In this document: piece after piece, positions 1 through 6,123 of the stretch
Numbering within the stretch: position 1 is the first letter of the stretch
Layout: each line of letters begins with the position of its first letter
From: a virus
DNA length: 44,569 nt
Strand: one strand, 5' to 3'
IMG/VR virus record: IMGVR_UViG_3300036894_000035
Span: 1 to 44,569 of that record
Made by a program: the position numbers and the translations under genes
The notes under the pieces: generated by a model
What the model was told of the DNA's origin: nothing
Databases searched by the model: none
The model's input: only the letters and a program-made list of their open reading frames with translations

Positions 1-344
1 ATCAGTCCATAACGAGGATTGTCATGGCATCGAAAATTGCAGAGGCGGCAAATGGTACGGTTGCAAGATGCACGACTGTAGTGACCCGCTGTGGGATGCC
101 GCACTGAACCTCGCATTTGACGGTGACGGTGATCGCACCTTTGAATTTGAATGCAGCATGGCTTTCTCAAGTGCCTGCAACGAGTATTGGAAGTCCAAGC
201 ATCCAGAGGCGGTGACAGCATGACCGTCAACGAGACGCCCACCGCAACCAACCTCGTAAACGCCTACCTCACGAAGCTCGGTTTGTATCGCAAGAGCGGC
301 ACTCTTCGTGAAGCCAAAAGAATTCTCTTTGCAGCACTTCCATA
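1..344. repeat. Terminal direct repeat, left copy
   Basis: This stretch is repeated at the right end of the window (44232-44569). The copies differ by an in-frame 6-base tandem duplication (GGTGAC near 122-133 here, present once at the right end) and one substitution before the integrase start (gacagcatg here, gaccgcatg there). The repeat marks either a circular genome cut with overlap or terminal redundancy. Confidence 0.95.
2..223 (+). CDS. Cys-rich hypothetical protein upstream of integrase, 5'-truncated copy
   Basis: This is the C-terminal part of the gene that is complete at 44029-44448; the window begins inside it. The frame starts at base 2 and ends at TGA 221-223, which overlaps the integrase ATG at 220 (ATGA). 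Several Cys and His residues in CHGIENC and CKMHDC suggest metal binding. This copy reads FDGDGDRTF where the right-hand copy reads FDGDRTF, because of the 6-base duplication. Function is unknown. Position and overlap suggest co-translation with the integrase. Confidence 0.75.
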   Translation, partial: SVHNEDCHGIENCRGGKWYGCKMHDCSDPLWDAALNLAFDGDGDRTFEFECSMAFSSACNEYWKSKHPEAVTA

Positions 345-1041
345 CCTCAATCCCGATAATCCAACGGCGGGCGTAGAAGCATACCTCGCTGTCCGCAAGC
401 CACAGGTAAGCGTCCGCACGCTTGAGAATGAGCGCGTGAGATTAGCCGCCATGTACCGCAGTGCGGGCACCCCCATCAACACTCTCAAATTCAAATTCAC
501 CGCACCCACGCCAGTCGTCTACACGGATGCGGAAATCAGGTCCATCCTGCTGGCAGCGAATGGTCGGGACAAGATGCTGTACCAGACATTGCTCATGAGC
601 GGCTTGCGCTTGCAAGAAGCTCAGACGCTCGAATTCGCCAACCTGCTGGACACGGGGATTCAGGTTTGCGTGCACGGTGATTGGAGCCCCAAGACATCAG
701 AAGAGCGCCTCATTCGGGTGCCGCGCCAACTTGTCGAAGAGTTACGGCGGCTCGCTCGTGTCAACGGTAGCGAGTTGGTTTTCCCCACTCGTAGGGGGAC
801 GCCAAACACAATCATGCTTCGCAGCCTCAAGCGTACAGCGAAGCGTGCGGGACTTGACCCTGCGGATTGCTGGATTCACAAGTTTCGCGCTTGCTTCGCG
901 ACTCGGCTGCTTCGTGCTGGATTGCCGTTGCCTGATGTTTCCAGACAGCTTGGTCATGCATCGGTCATCACCACGCAACGCTATCTCGCGCTTCTTCCTG
1001 CGGACGAGTTGCAGGACAAGATTGAGCAGTGTTGGAAGTAA
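220..1041 (+). CDS. int: Tyrosine-recombinase integrase
   Basis: Site-specific recombinase that would integrate the phage at attB and excise it. The protein has 273 residues with an N-terminal SAM-like/core-binding part (about 1-95) and a catalytic domain (about 100-270). All catalytic positions are visible: Arg130 in SGLRLQEA, Lys158 in WSPKTS, His220 and Arg223 in HKFR, His246 in LGHAS and the nucleophile Tyr255 in TTQRYL. The ATG at 220 is preferred because it overlaps the upstream stop (ATGA), implying translational coupling; the frame is open further upstream but only as a shadow of the upstream gene. Two tRNA-like sequences lie 180-500 bases downstream, where an attP would be expected. 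The N-terminal codons recur at the right window end. Confidence 0.95.
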   Translation: MTVNETPTATNLVNAYLTKLGLYRKSGTLREAKRILFAALPYLNPDNPTAGVEAYLAVRKPQVSVRTLENERVRLAAMYRSAGTPINTLKFKFTAPTPVVYTDAEIRSILLAANGRDKMLYQTLLMSGLRLQEAQTLEFANLLDTGIQVCVHGDWSPKTSEERLIRVPRQLVEELRRLARVNGSELVFPTRRGTPNTIMLRSLKRTAKRAGLDPADCWIHKFRACFATRLLRAGLPLPDVSRQLGHASVITTQRYLALLPADELQDKIEQCWK

Positions 1042-1096
1042 CGAGTAGATTCACCAACGCAAGTCAACCACCCGCGAGGGGAAAGAGGAAATCAAA

Positions 1097-1180
1097 ATGA
1101 CGCAAAAAGTGGGGGTTGGAAGTTTCCTATTCCAACCCACCAGCCGCCAGCCAGTGAAAATATTACTACCAGACACATAG
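1097..1180 (+). CDS. Possible 27-residue peptide after the integrase
   Basis: ATG at 1097 follows a plausible ribosome site (AGAGGA, 8 bases upstream) and the frame runs 27 codons to TAG at 1178. It begins MTQKVGVGSF. No family is recognised. The frame overlaps both the hairpin at 1109-1140 and the first copy of the tRNA-downstream repeat, so it may be chance. Low confidence. Confidence 0.3.
   Translation: MTQKVGVGSFLFQPTSRQPVKILLPDT
1109..1140 (+). terminator. Strong hairpin downstream of integrase, without a U tract
   Basis: GTGGG-GG-TTGGAA (1109-1121) pairs with TTCCAACCCAC (1130-1140), giving 11 pairs with a two-base bulge and an 8-base loop. No T run follows, so it is not a classical intrinsic terminator. 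It could be a weak terminator, an RNA-stability element or an integrase binding site. Confidence 0.35.
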
Positions 1181-1211
1181 ATAGGACACACTTCGACGGC
1201 AACGCCGAGGC
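1145..1211. repeat. tRNA-downstream repeat module, copy 1
   Basis: About 67 bases that closely match 1385-1452. Shared blocks are cgccagc, agtgaaaata, tactacca and cacttcgacggcaacgccga. On the minus strand the last block forms a hairpin (arms CTTCG and CGAGG/CGAAG; the change between copies keeps pairing through a wobble). It begins exactly 11 bases after the CCA of the adjacent tRNA-like element in both copies. Confidence 0.8.
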
Positions 1212-1221
1212 ACTGTTTTGG

Positions 1222-1292
1222 TGGTGGACGTAAGCGGACTTGAACCGCTGGGAACTGGATTATCAGGCCCTTTCCCGCACCCTGCTACGCCC
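1222..1292 (-). tRNA. tRNA-like element, 3' half resembles tRNA-Ile(GAT)
   Basis: Minus strand, 71 bases. A 7-bp acceptor stem (GGGCGTA with TACGTCC, one G-U), discriminator A and encoded CCA are present. There is a perfect T arm (AGCGG, loop TTCAAGT, CCGCT) and a canonical anticodon loop CTGATAA (anticodon GAT). The 5' side is abnormal: the expected partner of TCCAG in the anticodon stem is missing and the D-arm region is several bases short. Alternative pairing GGGAA/TTCCC is possible around it. It may be a divergent phage tRNA, a decayed one, or an attP carrying a host tRNA 3' half. Confidence 0.5.
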
Positions 1293-1384
1293 GTGAATTG
1301 ATTTGCACGCCGAAAATCACATTGGAAGCTGATGACATCGCGGGAAACTAAGGAAAATCATCGCTCCACAGGCGAAACGGTGAT

Positions 1385-1452
1385 CGCCAGCAAGTGAAAA
1401 TACTACTACCAAAACCGACTTTAGGGGCACACTTCGACGGCAACGCCGAAGC
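1385..1452. repeat. tRNA-downstream repeat module, copy 2
   Basis: Second copy of the module at 1145-1211, in the same orientation and lying 11 bases beyond the CCA end of the tRNA-like element at 1463-1539. Here the hairpin arms CTTCG/CGAAG pair perfectly. The fixed geometry suggests a duplicated tRNA-plus-hairpin transcription unit. Confidence 0.8.
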
Positions 1453-1462
1453 CTAGTGAAAA

Positions 1463-1539
1463 TGGTGGACTAGGTGGGATTCGAACCCACAACCTCCCGG
1501 TGTCAAATCGTTTGCTCTGCCAATTGGAGCTACTAGCCC
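1463..1539 (-). tRNA. tRNA-like element, resembles tRNA-Val(GAC)
   Basis: Minus strand, 77 bases including CCA. The acceptor stem GGGCTAG/CTAGTCC (one G-U), D stem GCTC/GAGC, T arm GTGGG/CCCAC with loop TTCGAAT, and anticodon loop TTTGACA (anticodon GAC, Val) are all in register. The 5' strand of the anticodon stem (AACGA) does not pair with the 3' strand (CCGGG), where CCCGG would be expected. Either the tRNA is non-functional, the stem is unusual, or the 3' half from the anticodon loop onward is an att core matching a host tRNA-Val gene. Confidence 0.65.
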
Positions 1540-1562
1540 TCGTGTTGTACTGTTTTTATGCG

Positions 1563-1588
1563 ATCCCTAGCGTTGACGCGCTGGGGAT
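1563..1588. repeat. Inverted repeat between the tRNA-like genes and the + strand operon
   Basis: ATCCC-T-AGCG (1563-1572) faces CGCT-G-GGGAT (1579-1588) around a six-base loop: ten pairs including one wobble in the + strand RNA. There is no adjacent T run downstream on either strand. It could be an operator or a processing hairpin separating divergent transcription of the tRNA-like elements (minus) and the 1634 gene (plus). Confidence 0.5.
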
Positions 1589-1619
1589 TGCACTCACAGT
1601 CAGCGATTTCCGCATTTTC

Positions 1620-1628
1620 GAGTATTAG
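1620..1628 (+). promoter_or_regulatory. GAGTATTAG box five bases before a start codon (leaderless-type -10)
   Basis: Exact GAGTATTAG, with TATTAG read as a -10 element, followed by five bases and then the ATG at 1634. This spacing would place the transcript start at or next to the start codon. The same 9-mer occurs at 36222-36230, 36792-36800 and 42489-42497 (all minus strand, all upstream of genes), with close variants at 2056, 20111 and 25022. No convincing -35 is visible here. Confidence 0.5.
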
Positions 1629-1633
1629 GGGAT

Positions 1634-2051
1634 ATGCCCCGACAAAAAGTTGTACTCACCGACCGTGAAGCCTCAATCCTAAACCGCATCCCAGCAGCAA
1701 CCACCGCCCTCCTCCTGTGGGCCGACCTCCGACGCAAAACTCAAGCCGCCAAAGCGCAACGTACACTCTTCGCTCATCAAAGTCAATCACCAGCTTGCCA
1801 AGCATGGTCCCACGGGGTTGTGGTCTCGCTGGCTCCGCGTCAACAGCATCCCATACGATTGGGCTTACGATTTGATGGCACGAGTCCCCGGCTCGGGCTT
1901 CTCACCGAAAGCCGCCAGACCCAGCACCGTTCGCCGCCGCCGAGTGATGGCGTATCTTAGCGCAATCTACAAAGTTGACGACCAGAAAGCCAAACGCTTG
2001 ATTTTCGACCAACTGACGACCTACATCAAAAAGCAATGGGGCGTTGAGTAA
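1634..2051 (+). CDS. DUF3102-like protein with apparent +1 frameshift
   Basis: Two overlapping frames read as one gene. The first begins MPRQKVVLTDREAS at 1634 and the second ends at 2051. The second frame carries KVNHQLAKHGPTGLWSRWL, which resembles DUF3102-type phage proteins (an IG-x-L-x-x-x-K-x-x-x-x-HG-x-W-x-x-W pattern). That conserved part extends upstream of any start codon in its own frame, so a +1 shift between about 1700 and 1770 is needed to join the halves. Possible causes are programmed frameshifting, a disrupted gene or a consensus error. The role of DUF3102 proteins is unknown. The start lies directly behind a GAGTATTAG box. Confidence 0.5.
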
Positions 2052-2055
2052 AAGC

Positions 2056-2064
2056 GGGTATTAC
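2056..2064 (+). promoter_or_regulatory. GGGTATTAC box before the NusG-like gene
   Basis: GGGTATTAC, a variant of the GAGTATTAG box, ends five bases before the GTG start at 2070. No Shine-Dalgarno sequence is evident, so this gene may be translated from a leaderless or very short-leader mRNA. Confidence 0.4.
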
Positions 2065-2069
2065 CCATA

Positions 2070-3266
2070 GTGATCCTTCAATATGGTTCCTCCCCCCTGA
2101 CCTGCGACTGGTACGGTTGTCTCCTATCCTCTGCGGAGACAGCCGAAATTGCGCTCCACCGAATCTGTGAGCGAATCCCCGCTATCTTCGGTGAGCATAG
2201 CGTAGAGTTGTTTTTGCCAGTAGAACCGCAAGATTTGGAGCCTCTGCGCCTCCAAACGGACAACCTTTTCTACATCCGCTCGGACTCATTCCCCCGCCTT
2301 TTGAAGCTGATTCGCGTTCAAGGCTGCCTCGGACTTTACACCGCTGGGGACTCGGGCCGCTCACAGGACGCCATTCCGATCCTCGATTCCGATGTGCAGG
2401 AATTCATCAAAATCGCACAGGAAGCCCACCAGCGCATCGGAGAGGGTGTGGGGGTCGGTAGCTTCGTCCGCGTGCTCAACGGCGAGCTACGGGGCTTCTG
2501 CGGCGTCGTACAGGACATATCACACCCCATGGCAACTGTCAAGATCGAACTTTTGGATAGGCTTGTCGTGCTTGAGACCCCAATCCGCAACCTAAAGTGC
2601 CTCGATAGCGTCCCAGCCGAGCGCCGAACTTGGTGCTACGGGCCGGAAGTGGAAGAGTTGGAGGATGTGAGCCTTCTTGAGCTTTACCTGAAATTTGACC
2701 CCAACACACCAGACGTTTTCTACCCGCAGGGGTTGGATGATAGGTACAACGGTAAACCAGCAACATTCGACGATGGGGTTCCGCACGACAAGCAAGCAAA
2801 CGTCAATAACCAGACGAGCGGCAAGGTAACGACACCCCACAAGAGCAGGGTTTCCCACCGTGTGCGGGAGCTAATCGCCGCTGGGCAACGGGACCCGTTC
2901 AAAATCATCTCCAAGGTCGTGAGCGAAATTAAAGCGGGCAAATGTCACCCCGTCAAAAACATCCTTGTGATTCGGCACATAATCGGCAACGAACTCCTTC
3001 GACAACTCGGTAGGCAGCCACGTCAGAAGAAGAATGTCTTGATGGCGAAGTTGCAGAGGCTCAGCAAGTCCAGCGGCATCCCGTACGCAACCTGTGTGAG
3101 TCAGCGTCCGTCGAAGCACCCAAAAGTTAAGCTCCCCACTGACCACTGCAAACGAGTGCTATGCAACCATCAACGCCAGAATCACAAGAAATACGGTAAC
3201 GGGTATTTCGCAGCGTGCAAGAAATGTTCATGTGTATTTTGGCGGGAATTGGAAGATAAGAAGTGA
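2070..3266 (+). CDS. NusG/Spt5-like NGN-KOW protein with C-terminal zinc region (candidate antiterminator)
   Basis: 398 residues from a GTG start. Residues about 11-118 look like an NGN domain: DWYGCLL opens it, LFYIRSDSFPRLLKLIRV matches the core of NusG proteins, and ILDSDVQEFI closes it. Residues about 127-178 are a KOW domain (GSFVRVLNGELRGFCGVV, then VKIELLDRLVVLETP). Known NusG and RfaH/LoaP proteins bind RNA polymerase at the clamp through NGN and change pausing and termination. The C-terminal 200 residues are not typical of NusG and end in Cys360, Cys365, His367, Cys383 and Cys386, a likely zinc ribbon. The inferred role is a phage-encoded processivity or antitermination factor. The stop overlaps the next start. 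Confidence 0.75.
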   Translation: MILQYGSSPLTCDWYGCLLSSAETAEIALHRICERIPAIFGEHSVELFLPVEPQDLEPLRLQTDNLFYIRSDSFPRLLKLIRVQGCLGLYTAGDSGRSQDAIPILDSDVQEFIKIAQEAHQRIGEGVGVGSFVRVLNGELRGFCGVVQDISHPMATVKIELLDRLVVLETPIRNLKCLDSVPAERRTWCYGPEVEELEDVSLLELYLKFDPNTPDVFYPQGLDDRYNGKPATFDDGVPHDKQANVNNQTSGKVTTPHKSRVSHRVRELIAAGQRDPFKIISKVVSEIKAGKCHPVKNILVIRHIIGNELLRQLGRQPRQKKNVLMAKLQRLSKSSGIPYATCVSQRPSKHPKVKLPTDHCKRVLCNHQRQNHKKYGNGYFAACKKCSCVFWRELEDKK

Positions 3267-3523
3267 TCCTACTCGGACAAATACTGAAGACTCACTGTAA
3301 GAATGGTCATGAGCGGTACCCCGCCAACCTGACGCCATCGGGCAATTGCAGGATGTGTGCCCGCCTGTACGAGGTTGCACGGAACTTCAGGCGTTACACA
3401 CCGAAGCGTGCACGCTTCGCTCCCAAGCTTGGTGAGAAACATCGCCCTGAGTGGGTCAATCCATGGCGTCCGACGATGAGCGATGGATTCATCGTGATGC
3501 AGCTTGACCCCGCTTTGGCTTAA
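3263..3523 (+). CDS. Small zinc-binding protein
   Basis: 86 residues from a GTG that overlaps the upstream TGA (GTGA), so it is probably co-translated with the NusG-like gene. The N-terminal half carries CKNGHERYPANL and CRMC, a C-x-x-x-H...C-x-x-C pattern common in short phage zinc proteins and at the front of some HNH nucleases. No HNH catalytic motif is present. The stop codon TAA (3521-3523) shares the palindrome TTAA with the stop of the convergent gene at 3520. Confidence 0.7.
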   Translation: MILLGQILKTHCKNGHERYPANLTPSGNCRMCARLYEVARNFRRYTPKRARFAPKLGEKHRPEWVNPWRPTMSDGFIVMQLDPALA

Positions 3524-3813
3524 ACTAGTTTACGGATTTCTGCTCGGACCCGCTCAATGATAGCGAATGGGTGCTGGGACGCGCTGTCCGCATCTATCCT
3601 CAACCGATTCAACATTGCGTGTAGGTCGGCGGAAACTACCGCTCGGACTTTGTTCTCGTCAGCCTTGACCTGCTTGCTGGAGCTACTCTCCGCTGCACTT
3701 ACCCTTGCTTCCGCAGCCCTGACCAGCTTGGCTTGGCGATAATGGTTCCAGATAGCGGCGGGTGCTCCCGCCGAAAAGAGTGCGCTGATGATGTGGACAA
3801 AATGGATGTGCAT
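3520..3813 (-). CDS. Membrane-anchored coiled-coil protein (possible lysis protein)
   Basis: 97 residues. A short hydrophobic N-terminus (about residues 4-22, HFVHIISALFSAGAPAAIW) is followed by a charged helical region rich in Ala, Glu and Lys, predicted coiled coil. A signal anchor followed by a coiled coil is seen in inner-membrane spanins (Rz) and some holin-like proteins, but no family is recognised. It is the last gene of the late operon, a common position for lysis genes. The ribosome site AAGGAG precedes the ATG. Confidence 0.65.
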   Translation of the reverse strand: MHIHFVHIISALFSAGAPAAIWNHYRQAKLVRAAEARVSAAESSSSKQVKADENKVRAVVSADLHAMLNRLRIDADSASQHPFAIIERVRAEIRKLV

Positions 3814-3821
3814 GATGCTCC

Positions 3822-4328
3822 TTATGGCAATGGTAGTATTGAGTAGTTAAGCGTGATGCCCAGTGTGCCATCCCCACCAGTAATCGCTGTCGGTGCAAAG
3901 AAATTGACCGCTGCTCCCGAGACTATTGTGTACGGGGTCAAACCTTCGCCGCAAATTCCAGTGAACGTGCAAGACGATGCGTGGACGACGACGCCACTTG
4001 TGGCAGCGCACCATGCGTACAAGCTAATCAAGTTTGCAGGATTCTGCACAGGCGGAGGTCCGTAAATAAACGAACAATTGCCAGACCCAGCGTACGTCGC
4101 CGTGCCATAGTGAAGCTGCATGTAGTAATACGACGGGGCAATGTAAAAGCCCGCTGCTGGAGCAGGGACGATTTGAACCGCCGTGGTGTGCAACGCAAGC
4201 AATTGCGCGGACGTGATCGTGACCGATGCCTGCTGGAAAGCGGCTACATTTGCTTCAGTGTAGGTGCTCTTTATTAACGATGCGCCTGTCGGATCGCTCG
4301 GGTCGTAAGTTGTGAGAGGATTTGCCAT
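3822..4328 (-). CDS. Virion-associated hypothetical protein
   Basis: 168 residues, rich in Ser, Thr, Ala and Tyr with beta-sheet character (FYIAPSYYYMQLHYG) and several Cys. It follows the 593-residue fibre gene by four bases, suggesting a fibre accessory protein, chaperone or receptor-binding tip. No known family is recognised. The ribosome site is weak, so translation may depend on coupling with the upstream gene. Confidence 0.7.
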   Translation of the reverse strand: MANPLTTYDPSDPTGASLIKSTYTEANVAAFQQASVTITSAQLLALHTTAVQIVPAPAAGFYIAPSYYYMQLHYGTATYAGSGNCSFIYGPPPVQNPANLISLYAWCAATSGVVVHASSCTFTGICGEGLTPYTIVSGAAVNFFAPTAITGGDGTLGITLNYSILPLP

Positions 4329-4332
4329 AGTT

Positions 4333-6114
4333 TTAGACCGCCGTCCTATTCATGATCCACCAGAGAGCGGAACCAGCCGAGCCAGTCTGGGAGCACATAT
4401 ATAGATTTCCACCGAACATAATTAGCTGCCCGATGGTGCCCGGCGATGCCGCGCTTGTAGGAGCGGCTGCGGCTGCCTTCGCCATGTACATAGCGCCGAG
4501 ATTGTCCACCGCCCAGACTTGTGTGGTGCCCGCCGCACCTGCGAAACAGTTAATCATGAAGTTCGCAGTGCCGAGCAACGCAGTCTCAGTGACGGCGACC
4601 TTTAGAGCCGTATAAGAGCCCGATGCCGTAAGGGTCTGGTTGATCGTGGGGGCGATTTGCATGGCAGTGAAGGTGCCAGCACCAGCCGTGGGTGCCCAGT
4701 TCAGATGCACGGAGTTGTTCCCGCCGAGGCTAACCTCTGCGCCGACGTTGATGCCTATGTATGGACCTGCCCCAGTTGTTGCCCATGTTGATCCACCATG
4801 CCCCAAGCTAACAAGAGGTTTTCCACCCGTGTAAGTAGCTGATGGAGACTGGGCGCTGCCAATCTCGGCGGTCCCCAACGCCAATTGATTGTACAAACCA
4901 AAGCTAACGCTTGTGCTTTGCGACGTTATGCTGCCTTGATTAGTACCTCCTTGATAGCCACGCATTATGTCCACACTGCCAGCAATCGTAGCCACTAAGA
5001 GTGGGAAACTAGCATTGCCCCCAATGCTAATTCCGCAAGTAGCTCCCGCTGGACCGATGATCTGTGGATCGGTAACGCCGTAGCTTAGCGGCGTCGGTAA
5101 CTGAATCTGCGCTGCACCTGTCGTTCCTGTGTGTGCGATGGTCAAGGTGCTGATGGCGTTCGTGCCCGCTGTCATCACCGAGCCTATCGTCCATTGGTCG
5201 TTGGCTGATGCAGCACCCGTCCAGTACTGTGCGCTCACACCGAGCAACGGCGAAGCATTAGTCGTGATCGCTGACGCGGTTGTTGTGTTCTCCCAATCCC
5301 AAAGCACGGCTGAAGTCTGGTTAAATGTCGTCGTGAAGCCAGCGTTCGCGATGCTCATGTTGCCATTAGCCGAACCGATATGATTCCAGATCACTGCCCC
5401 GCTGACGGCAATAGCAGCCGCCACAAACGCGTCCGTTGCGATCTGAGTACTAGCATCCCCCGGTGTGCCAGTTACGCTTGTAGGCGTTCCTGTGAGTGCT
5501 GGAGACGCTAATGGTGCTGCGCCTGTAACTTGAGCAACGGTGTAATCCCCAGAAACAGCTACAACCGCACCAGTACGACCGAAGACGCTGGTGACGCCGC
5601 TGACGATAGTTGTCCATGCAGGAAGACCGCCCACAACCGTGAGCACCTGACCCGTGGTGCCAATGCCCAATCTCGCCGCAGCGGGGGTGGAGTTGTTGAT
5701 GATGATGTCCCCCGCCGTAGTCATGGGGTTCACGAAACTTGCTGGAGCGTTGACCCACTGGATGGTTGTGCCCGTGGAGCTTAGTAACTGCCCAGCGGAG
5801 CCGACTGAGCCAAGTCCATCTTCCAGCGTACCAGTCACGTCCAAGTTGACGGTCTGAATATTTGCAAAGTCCGTCGTGCCAGTAAACATGCCGTTGTTGA
5901 GGGTGGTGATTGCGCCAGTGGAGCCGAAAACGCTTGTAACTCCACCGCCAGTGCCAGCGACGATGATGTCGAGTCCATTCGAGTCAATGACGCGGAACTG
6001 ATCTGCGGTGCTGTCATAGAATGCACGCGCAGTTAGGACAGGGGGATTCGCAGGCGGTCCATTCTGACCGTGAAAATCTTGGATGTTTCCCTTGTTGTAT
6101 GACGACTGGCTCAT
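4333..6114 (-). CDS. Tail fibre protein A
   Basis: 593 residues, low-complexity beta-rich Thr/Ala/Gly/Ser sequence. Residues about 10-52 (IQDFHGQNGPPANPP..., ending FRVIDSNGLDII) match the N-terminus of the next gene and look like a virion docking module. Residues 174-235 hold a module (SVFGRTGAVVAVSGDYTVAQ, then a TDAFVAAAI-type repeat) shared with the fibre gene at 20122-21372. TDAFV/TTAFV repeats are typical of phage side-tail-fibre shafts. The C-terminus (ALWWIMNR) is probably the globular tip. The ribosome site AGGGAAA precedes the start. Confidence 0.85.
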   Translation of the reverse strand: MSQSSYNKGNIQDFHGQNGPPANPPVLTARAFYDSTADQFRVIDSNGLDIIVAGTGGGVTSVFGSTGAITTLNNGMFTGTTDFANIQTVNLDVTGTLEDGLGSVGSAGQLLSSTGTTIQWVNAPASFVNPMTTAGDIIINNSTPAAARLGIGTTGQVLTVVGGLPAWTTIVSGVTSVFGRTGAVVAVSGDYTVAQVTGAAPLASPALTGTPTSVTGTPGDASTQIATDAFVAAAIAVSGAVIWNHIGSANGNMSIANAGFTTTFNQTSAVLWDWENTTTASAITTNASPLLGVSAQYWTGAASANDQWTIGSVMTAGTNAISTLTIAHTGTTGAAQIQLPTPLSYGVTDPQIIGPAGATCGISIGGNASFPLLVATIAGSVDIMRGYQGGTNQGSITSQSTSVSFGLYNQLALGTAEIGSAQSPSATYTGGKPLVSLGHGGSTWATTGAGPYIGINVGAEVSLGGNNSVHLNWAPTAGAGTFTAMQIAPTINQTLTASGSYTALKVAVTETALLGTANFMINCFAGAAGTTQVWAVDNLGAMYMAKAAAAAPTSAASPGTIGQLIMFGGNLYMCSQTGSAGSALWWIMNRTAV

Positions 6115-6123
6115 GCGTTTCCC

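Noticed and set aside
1222-1292. Pyrrolysine-type or selenocysteine tRNA
   Set aside because: The short D region invited this idea, but the loop CTGATAA gives anticodon GAT, and neither the long acceptor arm nor the long extra arm needed for Sec is present.
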